Shown here: one piece after another, positions 58,068 to 64,000 of the stretch
How the letters are laid out: each line of letters starts with the position of its first letter
Numbering within the stretch: the first letter of the stretch is position 1
NCBI RefSeq assembly: GCF_003046295.1
Contig: NZ_PZZN01000001.1
Coordinates: 1,012,812-1,076,811 of the forward strand
Direction: 5' to 3'
DNA: 64,000 nucleotides
Source: Sphingomonas aerolata
GTDB lineage: Bacteria; Pseudomonadota; Alphaproteobacteria; Sphingomonadales; Sphingomonadaceae
The notes under the pieces: generated by a model
Database searches by the model: none
Told to the model about the DNA's origin: nothing
What the model saw: only the letters and a program-made list of their open reading frames with translations
Program-made: the position numbers and the translations under genes

Positions 58068-58202
58068 CCACGCCCCATGGCGGGCGTCGACCGGTTCGAT
58101 GGCGTAACAACGTCGATCAACCCCGCGCGGTTGCACGCCCCGCTCTGCCGCCCCGTTCGCCGCATCCGCGTGGGCACCGATCGGCAAAAACGGGTGAATC
58201 GG

Positions 58203-58231
58203 TTGACGCGGCCGCGCTTGCCGGGTATCCG
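58203..58231 (+). promoter_or_regulatory. Candidate rpmB promoter
   Basis: TTGACG (58203-58208), a 17-base spacer and TATCCG (58226-58231), about 44 bases before the rpmB start. It is a good -35 and spacing for a housekeeping promoter. Confidence 0.5.
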
Positions 58232-58274
58232 CGCGCCTTTCCGGGGTTCCTCCCGACACTTGATAGGTAGACAG

Positions 58275-58565
58275 ATGTCGCGCATTTGCGAACTGACCGG
58301 CAAAGGCCGGATGGTCGGGAACAACGTGTCCCACGCCAACAACAAGACCAAGCGTACGTTCCTGCCCAACCTGCAGAACGTCACGCTGATCTCCGACTCG
58401 CTCGAGCAGAGCGTTCGTCTCCGCGTTTCGACGCACGGCCTGCGTTCGGTCGAGCATAATGGCGGCCTCGACAACTGGCTCGTCAAGACCTCGGACGACA
58501 AGCTCTCGCTCAAGGCCCGCCGCCTGAAGCGCGACGTCGTCAAGAAGATCGCCGCCGCCGCCTAA
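58275..58565 (+). CDS. rpmB: 50S ribosomal protein L28
   Basis: 96 residues from the ATG at 58275 ([34 protein letters not shown]). CELTGK and [10 protein letters not shown] are the signature. The longer alphaproteobacterial form has the C-terminal [25 protein letters not shown]. Upstream in-frame codons lie before the promoter candidate and are excluded. It stands alone, as is usual when rpmG is elsewhere. Confidence 0.98.
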   Translation: MSRICELTGKGRMVGNNVSHANNKTKRTFLPNLQNVTLISDSLEQSVRLRVSTHGLRSVEHNGGLDNWLVKTSDDKLSLKARRLKRDVVKKIAAAA

Positions 58566-58588
58566 CCCGCGCGACTGCGACACGGCCC

Positions 58589-58618
58589 CGGCCCGCGCTC
58601 CTACCGGAGCGCGGGCCG
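58589..58618 (+). terminator. Hairpin terminator after rpmB
   Basis: A 13-bp stem (cggcccgcgctcc / ggagcgcgggccg) around tacc, starting 24 bases after the stop; only a weak T-run (gtttgtg) follows. Confidence 0.65.
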
Positions 58619-58675
58619 TCGGCGTTTGTGCGCCCGCCGCACCGAAACCCGCCGCCGAACCCGTTCCACCTCCCT

Positions 58676-58788
58676 CTCCGTTCGTGTCGAGCGCAGTCGA
58701 GACACCGCCCGCCCGGCGCACCGTCCCCTCCCGTTCGTATCGAGCAACCCCCTCCCGTTCGTGTCCAGCGAAGTCGAGACACCGCCAC
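58676..58788. repeat. R4-type repeats, three copies
   Basis: ccgttcgtgtcgagcgcagt, cccgttcgtatcgagcaacc and cccgttcgtgtccagcgaag in a row, with gtcgagacaccgcc after the first and third. They fill the gap before the phytase-like gene. Confidence 0.75.
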
Positions 58789-58803
58789 CCCGCTCGCCCC
58801 CCG

Positions 58804-59838
58804 CTACCCCTCCAGCCGAAACTTCAGCAACAGGGTCCGCTCCAGCACGGTCTCGTTGTCGTCCGACACGATCCACACCACCGTGTCGCCCCCCTCGCGC
58901 CCCACCGCGATCCCCTCGAAATTGTCATGCACCAGCGGTGCCGCCAGCCGCGCGATCTCGCGCCCGCGCACCACCGCCCCCGCCCGAATCGCCCCCGATT
59001 CGATCACCGTAACAGCGTTGGAAAACGCGAACGGCGCCGCAAAGGCGCGATTGAGCACGATCAGCCGCCCATCAGGCAGCTCGGCGACATCGACCGGACT
59101 GAACCCCGCCGGCGGCACATAAATAAAGCCCACCCCGCGCGCCGTCAGCGGATCACCCGCAAAGAACAGCCCCCGCCGCCCGGTCCCGCGCCCGACCCCG
59201 CCCGCGCTCGTCCGCACCCGCGGCCGCGCGGTCTCCGACAGCACGACGAATCGCCCGTCGCGCAACCGCACCATGCTCTCGGGCCCGCCGTTATCGGGCC
59301 ATTCGCGCATCGCCCGCGGCCGGACCATCCCCTCAAATCGCGCCAGCAGCGTGCCGTCGGCCCCTGCGGCATAGCGCCCGACCGCGTTCCAATATTCGAA
59401 CCCGACCCAGGCGGTCCCCGTCGCGGCATCGATCGTCAGCGATTCGCTGTCGCGGTCGCGCTTCGACCAGCCCTGCCCGGGACCACCCGGCAGCGCGGCA
59501 AAGCCGATCCCCGCGGGCCGCCAGTCGTCACCGATATGAAAGCGGACGATATTCCCGCCATCGCTGAGCAGCGTCACCTGTGTCCGCGAAGCCCTGCGAC
59601 GGACCGCGATCGAGGAATATCCCCCGAACGCCGAATCGCGACTGCGCAGCACCACCCCGCCCAGATAGGTCAGCCCGCCGAGCCGCCGCCGCGACGGATC
59701 GGCCGGATCGATCCGCACCCGCGTCGCGGTCATGTCCGCCGCCGCGCCCAGCAGCGGGAGCCGCGACGTGCCGCTCCATCCGGGCACCAGCAGGTGCACG
59801 CTCGCCAGCACGAACAACAGGGTCGGGATACGCCGCAC
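58804..59838 (-). CDS. Esterase-like activity of phytase family protein
   Basis: 344 residues. An N-terminal signal (LLFVLASVHLLVPGWSG) is followed by a repetitive beta-propeller-like domain: GGLTYLGGVVLRSRDSAFGGYSSI, RDSESLTIDAATGTAWVGFEYWNAVGRY, NGGPESMVRLRDGRFVVLSE, and HDNFEGIAVGREGGDTVVWIVSDDN. These ESMVRL, FEGIAV and SDDN stretches are those of the phytase-like esterase family (PF13449-type). It is periplasmic by prediction; the substrate is not known. Confidence 0.82.
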   Translation of the reverse strand: MRRIPTLLFVLASVHLLVPGWSGTSRLPLLGAAADMTATRVRIDPADPSRRRLGGLTYLGGVVLRSRDSAFGGYSSIAVRRRASRTQVTLLSDGGNIVRFHIGDDWRPAGIGFAALPGGPGQGWSKRDRDSESLTIDAATGTAWVGFEYWNAVGRYAAGADGTLLARFEGMVRPRAMREWPDNGGPESMVRLRDGRFVVLSETARPRVRTSAGGVGRGTGRRGLFFAGDPLTARGVGFIYVPPAGFSPVDVAELPDGRLIVLNRAFAAPFAFSNAVTVIESGAIRAGAVVRGREIARLAAPLVHDNFEGIAVGREGGDTVVWIVSDDNETVLERTLLLKFRLEG

Positions 59839-60043
59839 GCCCGCCCCATAGCCGCTGCCGCGCCCGGGGGCACCCGCTTCCAGTCAGGCGCGCGCGATAG
59901 GGCGCGGGACCGGAGTCGCGCCTGAACCGTTGATAACGAACGCATTCAGGCTCGGCTCAATCCGACTCGACCATAAGGCTGTCATCAGGATCGAAGGGCC
60001 CGCCACCGGCGCACTCCCCCAGGTCCCAAATGGGAGACGTTTG

Positions 60044-60439
60044 ATGTTCAAGACCTTCACCCTCGCCGTCAGCGCGCTCGCAATGGGCACCGCGACCCTG
60101 GTCCCCGTCGCCGCCGAGGCGCAGCGCTACGGTTACGAGCGCGGCTATGACCGCGGTTACGACGGGCGCGGCTATGACCGTGGCTATAACGGCCGGGGCT
60201 ATGACCGCGAATATCGCGGCAACGACCGCCGCTACAACTACCGCAACGACCGCAACAACCGTCGCGGCTGCGACAATACCGGCGGCACGATCGTCGGCGC
60301 CCTCGCCGGCGGCCTGCTCGGCCACACGGTTGCCGGTCGCGGCAACGGCACGATCGGCGCGCTGCTCGGCGCCGCCGGCGGCGGCCTCGCCGGCAACGCG
60401 ATCGATAAGTCGGACAATCCCCGGTATTGCCGCCGCTAA
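60044..60439 (+). CDS. Exported glycine-zipper 2TM protein with Tyr/Arg/Gly repeats
   Basis: 131 residues from the ATG at 60044, with GGGAG seven bases upstream. A signal peptide (TLAVSALAMGTATLVPVAAEAQ) leads to a repetitive region made of RGYDRGYDGRGYDRGY-like units (about 28-70). Then come GCDNTGGTIVGALAGGLLGHTVAGRG and GAAGGGLAGNAIDKSD, the glycine-zipper motif (Rick_17kDa-like). Such proteins sit in the envelope; the function is undefined. Confidence 0.85.
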   Translation: MFKTFTLAVSALAMGTATLVPVAAEAQRYGYERGYDRGYDGRGYDRGYNGRGYDREYRGNDRRYNYRNDRNNRRGCDNTGGTIVGALAGGLLGHTVAGRGNGTIGALLGAAGGGLAGNAIDKSDNPRYCRR

Positions 60440-60447
60440 GCGCGACA

Positions 60448-60479
60448 GCGCGGGTGCTCGCCAAGCCGAGCACCCGCGC
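60448..60479 (+). terminator. Hairpin after the glycine-zipper gene
   Basis: gcgcgggtgctcg / cgagcacccgcgc, a 13-bp stem with a six-base loop, nine bases after the stop. No T-run follows, so it may protect the 3' end rather than terminate by itself. Confidence 0.5.
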
Positions 60480-60668
60480 CACCCAGTTCCCCCAGTTCCC
60501 TCGCGTAGCGTATCGAGGGCAGAGGCCGGTCCCCCACAGGGGGCCGGCCTCGTGTTCGTCGAGGGTCGCGCAAAGTCGCGCACCCTCGACCGGCCGGCGG
60601 GTGGCGCCAGCGCCAACCCGGCCGACGGCTTCGCCGACGGCAGGCCCGGCCTGAGCCCTCACCCCTTC

Positions 60669-60750
60669 GTCATCCCGACGAAAGTCGGGACCCAGGGTAC
60701 CACCCGCAACGCCCGTGACCCTGGGTCCTGACTTTCGTCAGGATGACGGC
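60669..60750. repeat. Inverted-repeat element, family R3
   Basis: cgtcatcccgacgaaagtcg + ggacccaggg faces ccctgggtcctgactttcgt + caggatgacgg, with gcaacgcccgtga in the centre, as at 17798-17909. Confidence 0.85.
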
Positions 60751-60783
60751 TAATTTTTGGCAGCGGTGATCGACACCCCACCC

Positions 60784-60820
60784 CCGTCATCCTGACGAAA
60801 GTCAGGATCCAGAGCCCAGG
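60784..60820. repeat. R3 half-element
   Basis: ccgtcatcctgacgaaagtc + aggatccagagcccagg, 34 bases after the full R3 element. The rest of the 504-base gene-free gap (60440-60943) consists of further GC-rich hairpins. Confidence 0.7.
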
Positions 60821-60904
60821 CCACCGTCCCCAGCGACCCAGAGAAACCCACGCCGCCGGCAAAGCCGTCGGCCGGACCGGGTTGCACCCGTCCGCCGGCC
60901 GTGC

Positions 60905-60943
60905 CGGTTTTGCCCCGGCTGCCGCGCAGCCGGGGCAAAACCG
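60905..60943. repeat. 18-bp perfect inverted repeat adjacent to the phbB stop
   Basis: cggttttgccccggctgc and its exact complement separated by three bases; it ends one base before the phbB stop codon. It would form a very stable hairpin at the end of the phbB message but lacks a following U-run. Confidence 0.85.
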
Positions 60944-61666
60944 TCAGTACATATGCTGCCCGCCATTGATGCTCAGCGTCGAGCCCGTCACGAACCCGCC
61001 CTCTTCCGAGCACAGGAACACCACCCCGCGCGCAATCTCGCTCGCCTGGCCCAGCCGCCCGACCGGGATCTTCGCGACGATCTTCTCGAGCACGTCGGCC
61101 GGCACCGCCGCCACCATGTCCGTATCGATATAGCCCGGCGCGATCGCATTGACCGTCACGCCGGCCCGCGCGCCCTCCTGCGCCAGCGCCTTGGTGAAGC
61201 CGTGGATGCCCGATTTCGCCGCCGCGTAATTGACCTGGCCATATTGCCCGGCCTGCCCGTTGATCGAGCCGATATTGACGATCCGCCCCCATTTGCGCGT
61301 CCGCATGCCCGGGAACACCGCCTTGGCCATGTTGAAGCAGCCGCCCAGATTGGTGTCGATCACCGCTTTCCAGTCGTCATAGCTCAGCTTCAGGATCGTG
61401 CCGTCGCGCGTGATGCCCGCATTGTTCACGACGATGTCGACATCGCCCAGATCGGCCGCGACCTTCGCACAGCCCGCCTGGCACGCGTCGTAATCCGCGA
61501 CGTCCCATTGATAGACCGCGATTCCCGTCCGCGCGGCAAACGCCTCGGCGCGTTCGGCATTGCCCGCATAGGTCGCCGCCACGGTCAGCCCGGTCTTCTG
61601 CAGCGCAAGGCTGATCGCCTCGCCGATGCCACGCGTTCCCCCGGTTACGATCGCGACGCGTGCCAT
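60944..61666 (-). CDS. phbB: Acetoacetyl-CoA reductase
   Basis: 240 residues, SDR family, NADPH-dependent; makes (R)-3-hydroxybutyryl-CoA for polyhydroxybutyrate. The cofactor loop is TGGTRGIG (8-15), with NNAG at 81-84 and the catalytic Ser134, Tyr147 and Lys151. NIGSINGQAGQYGQVNYAAAKSGIHGFTK and the C-terminal GGFVTGSTLSINGGQHMY are diagnostic of PhbB as against FabG. No polymer synthase or thiolase gene is in the window. Confidence 0.95.
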   Translation of the reverse strand: MARVAIVTGGTRGIGEAISLALQKTGLTVAATYAGNAERAEAFAARTGIAVYQWDVADYDACQAGCAKVAADLGDVDIVVNNAGITRDGTILKLSYDDWKAVIDTNLGGCFNMAKAVFPGMRTRKWGRIVNIGSINGQAGQYGQVNYAAAKSGIHGFTKALAQEGARAGVTVNAIAPGYIDTDMVAAVPADVLEKIVAKIPVGRLGQASEIARGVVFLCSEEGGFVTGSTLSINGGQHMY

Positions 61667-61700
61667 GCCTTCTCTCCCGCCATACGTGTTTTACCGGAGG

Positions 61701-62708
61701 CTAACCGCGGCGCGTCCAACCTTCAAGCTCGCGTGCGAGCAGCCGCTCGAGCATCGCGATCCCCGCGGGGCCGTCGTTCAGGCACGGCAGATAGGCAAAG
61801 TCCTTCCCGCCCGCCTCCTCGAAGCTCTCGCGCCCACGAATCGACAATTCCTCGAGCGTTTCCAGACAGTCCGCCGAAAAGCCCGGCGCAAAGATCGCGA
61901 CCTTGGTCTTCCCCGCCTTGGCCAGTTCGACCAGCGTCTCGTCGGTCGCGGGCCCGAGCCATTTCTGCGGCCCGAACCGCGACTGGAACGCGACCGTCAG
62001 CTCGCGCCCCATCGCTGCGCTCAGCAGCCGCGCGGTCTTCTGGCAGTGGCAATGATAGGGATCGCCCATCTCCAGCGTCCGCTTGGGCATGCCGTGAAAG
62101 CTCGCGACGATCGCATCGGGGACGAAATCGAGCGCGGCGAGCGACGTCTCGAGATCGGTCTTCAGCGCATCGATATACAAGGGATCGTCATAATAAGGCG
62201 GCAGCGTGCGCAGCGCGGGCTGCCAGCGCAGCCCCGCCAGATGCGCGAACGCCTTGTCGTTGGCGGTCGCGGTCGTCGCCGCGCAATATTGCGGATAGAG
62301 CGGCGCGAGCAGGATCCGCTCGCAGCCCGCGGCCTGCATCGCGCTCAGCCGCTCGGCGATCGCCGGCCGGCCATAGCGCATCGCCCAGTCGACCATCACC
62401 TCGGGCCCGAACGAATCCTTCACCGCCGCCGCCTGCAACCGCGTGATCGCGGCGAGCGGCGATCCGTCCTCGCGCCACACCTGGCTGTACGCATGCGCCG
62501 ATTTCTTCGGCCGCGTGTTCAGGATGATGCCGCGCAGGATCGGCTGCCACGCGATCGCCGGGATCTCGACGACGCGGCGATCCGACAGGAATTCGCCGAG
62601 ATAGCGTTTGACCGATCGCACGTCGGGGCCGTCGGGCGTCCCCAAGTTCATCAGCAGGACGCCGATCCGGGGCTTCGGAATCGCGGGATGGTCGGGGGGC
62701 AGGGTCAT
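61701..62708 (-). CDS. hemH: Ferrochelatase
   Basis: 335 residues from the ATG at 62708, which overlaps the stop of the oxidoreductase gene (ATGA). Inserts Fe2+ into protoporphyrin IX. The landmarks are VLLMNLGTPDGP, LAPLYPQYCAATTATA, VASFHGMPKRTLEMGDPYHCHC (active-site His) and FAPGFSADCLETLEELSIRG (catalytic Glu). The longer open frame upstream lies inside the neighbouring gene and is discarded. Confidence 0.96.
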   Translation of the reverse strand: MTLPPDHPAIPKPRIGVLLMNLGTPDGPDVRSVKRYLGEFLSDRRVVEIPAIAWQPILRGIILNTRPKKSAHAYSQVWREDGSPLAAITRLQAAAVKDSFGPEVMVDWAMRYGRPAIAERLSAMQAAGCERILLAPLYPQYCAATTATANDKAFAHLAGLRWQPALRTLPPYYDDPLYIDALKTDLETSLAALDFVPDAIVASFHGMPKRTLEMGDPYHCHCQKTARLLSAAMGRELTVAFQSRFGPQKWLGPATDETLVELAKAGKTKVAIFAPGFSADCLETLEELSIRGRESFEEAGGKDFAYLPCLNDGPAGIAMLERLLARELEGWTRRG

Positions 62709-64000
62709 GTCGAGGGTCTTAAAGGCAAATCGCGCAGACGAAAGCCCGTTGCGGAGAAGATTGCGTTGGCGATCGCCGGCGCGACCGCAGGCACGCCCAG
62801 CTCGCCGACCCCGCCCGGCGCCTCGTCGCTGCGGATCAGCTCGACGGTGATGTCGGGCGTGTCCGCCAGCCGCGGCAGGTGCAGGTCGCCAAAGCCGCGC
62901 GCATCGGCCAGGTTGCGCGTGAAGCCGGTCGTCGCACCCAGCGCGGTCGCCAGCCCGAAGATCAGCCCGCCCTCGATCTGCTGGCGGACCAGATCGGGGT
63001 TGATCTGCACCCCGCAATCGACCGCCGCGACCAGCCGCTCGACCACCGGCCGCCGGTCCGCGCCGAGATGCGCCTCCGCCAGCACCGCGATGAAACTGCC
63101 GCGAAAGGCGTGGGCCGCGATCCCCTGGCCGCTGCCGGGGACGCCGCCATTCCACCCGCCCAGCGACGCCGCGGTCGACAGGCACCGCGCCAGCCGCGCG
63201 CCGCCGCCCAGCATGCCGATCCGGTAGGACATCGGCTCGGTCGCGGCGATCCGCGCGAGCTCGTCGACGAACGTCTCGGTGAAGAACGCGGTATAGCCAT
63301 GCGCGCCGCCGCGCAGCGCGCCCGTCGGCACGCCGATCTCGGCCGCATGATGCACGACCGCCACCGCCGGGATCGCATAGGCGGGCAGCGCACCGCCGAC
63401 CGCATGGGGATCGCCGCGGGTCAGCGCGGTCGCCGCGCGGCTCGCGATCCCCGGCAGCACCCGCGCCGCGATCTCCGCGCCGGTCGCGGGCGCCGCGATC
63501 GCCGTGCGCCAGGCAAGGATCCGCCCACGCGCATCGAGTCGCGCCGCCAGCCGCGCCGCCGCCGCGGGACGATAGCGGTCGTGCATCAGGTCCTCGGCCC
63601 GCGACCAGACCAGGCTGACCGGGCGCTTCAGCCGCACCGCCAGCACCGCCGCCTGCGCCGCCGCGTCATGCCCCAGCGCGGCGCCGAACGCCCCGCCGAC
63701 CGGCATCGGATGGATCACCACCTGCGCCTCGTCGAGCCCCGCCGCGCGCGCCGCCGCCGCGCGCGCGGGCCCCGGCGCCTGAGTCTGCAGCCACAGCTCC
63801 AGGATCCCGTCGCGGTATGCCGCGGTCGCGCTGCGCGTCTCGATCGCCGCATGCACCGCGGGCGCGACGCGGTAGGCCGCGGTCACCACCCCCGCCCCGT
63901 CGAGCAGCGTGCCGATCTCCCCGGTCTGCGCCATCGTCGCCCCCGGCGTCTCGAACGCGGCGTCGAGCGCGGCGGCGATCGTCCCGCTGTCGACCAGCGG
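62705..64000 (-). CDS. Molybdopterin-binding aldehyde/isoquinoline oxidoreductase, large subunit (partial, 5' end outside window)
   Basis: The frame stays open to the right edge (22 more codons before the first internal ATG at 63934, reading PLVDSGTIAAALDAAFE). Features: PMPVGGAFGAALGHDAAAQAA, YRVAPAVHAAIE, GALRGGAHGYTAFFTETFVDELA, and the C-terminal GGVGELGVPAVAPAIANAIFSATG with the catalytic-type Glu in GVGE. This is the single-chain IorB-type xanthine-dehydrogenase-family subunit, typically Tat-exported and paired with a 2Fe-2S subunit that must lie beyond the edge. The substrate is unknown. Confidence 0.9.
   Translation of the reverse strand, partial: PLVDSGTIAAALDAAFETPGATMAQTGEIGTLLDGAGVVTAAYRVAPAVHAAIETRSATAAYRDGILELWLQTQAPGPARAAAARAAGLDEAQVVIHPMPVGGAFGAALGHDAAAQAAVLAVRLKRPVSLVWSRAEDLMHDRYRPAAAARLAARLDARGRILAWRTAIAAPATGAEIAARVLPGIASRAATALTRGDPHAVGGALPAYAIPAVAVVHHAAEIGVPTGALRGGAHGYTAFFTETFVDELARIAATEPMSYRIGMLGGGARLARCLSTAASLGGWNGGVPGSGQGIAAHAFRGSFIAVLAEAHLGADRRPVVERLVAAVDCGVQINPDLVRQQIEGGLIFGLATALGATTGFTRNLADARGFGDLHLPRLADTPDITVELIRSDEAPGGVGELGVPAVAPAIANAIFSATGFRLRDLPLRPST

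Noticed and set aside
62709..63185. N-terminal extension of ferrochelatase
   Set aside because: It is an out-of-frame reading of the molybdopterin oxidoreductase gene; HemH begins at the ATGA overlap.

Overview
The window is high-GC, densely packed chromosomal DNA from an alphaproteobacterium, most likely a sphingomonad (Sphingomonas or a close relative). The evidence is the gene content: three large TonB-dependent receptors with 'EIVVTG'-type plug starts, the alphaproteobacterial cta/cox cluster ending in DUF983-surf1-thrC, a pyrE-pdxJ-acpS-lepB string, and an XRE-type short-chain acyl-CoA regulator beside propionyl-CoA carboxylase. No rRNA, tRNA, transposase, integrase or CRISPR array was recognised.

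Layout. 1-5.5 kb: a membrane-protein fragment at the left edge, a GT4 glycosyltransferase, an AI-2E-type permease, and lepB-acpS-pdxJ-pyrE. 5.7-15.7 kb: aa3 cytochrome c oxidase and its assembly genes (coxB, coxA, ctaB, a 47-residue membrane protein, ctaG, coxC, DUF983, surf1) with an L,D-transpeptidase gene in the middle, then thrC and an rRNA-methyltransferase-like gene. 15.8-21.1 kb: ccmB-ccmA-metallopeptidase, a pterin dehydratase, an SDR, and a two-gene osmoprotectant/ergothioneine-type ABC importer. 21.1-26.2 kb: a TonB-dependent receptor and a large MscS channel. 26.6-38.1 kb: propionyl-CoA to succinyl-CoA catabolism (pccB, mce, enoyl-CoA hydratase, methylmalonyl-CoA mutase, pccA), with bioB and several small genes inside, and a divergent XRE regulator. 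38.4-41.6 kb: thioesterase and clpB. 41.6-48.2 kb: two TonB-dependent receptors in tandem. 48.5-56.8 kb: small envelope genes, a LytM peptidase, xseA/purD, an AT-richer patch with two orphan ORFs, a CNNM/CBS protein and an OmpA-like lipoprotein. 57.3-64 kb: tadA, rpmB, a phytase-like esterase, a glycine-zipper protein, phbB, hemH and a molybdopterin oxidoreductase cut by the right edge.

How the genes work together. The propionate locus is the most coherent system: pccAB carboxylate propionyl-CoA using biotin, bioB completes biotin synthesis, and mce plus mutase convert methylmalonyl-CoA to succinyl-CoA. The divergent regulator sits over a spacer with TTTGCAAA-type palindromes that are probably its operators. 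CcmAB, ctaB, ctaG, surf1 and hemH all supply heme or cofactor assembly for respiration.

The least ordinary feature of the window is its load of short inverted-repeat elements: at least six sequence families, commonly about 85-150 bp with 20-30 bp arms. They fill most intergenic gaps. At two places in the propionate locus they lie in frame within genes (pccA and the bioB N-terminus), and one supplies the stop codon of an ABC-transporter gene.
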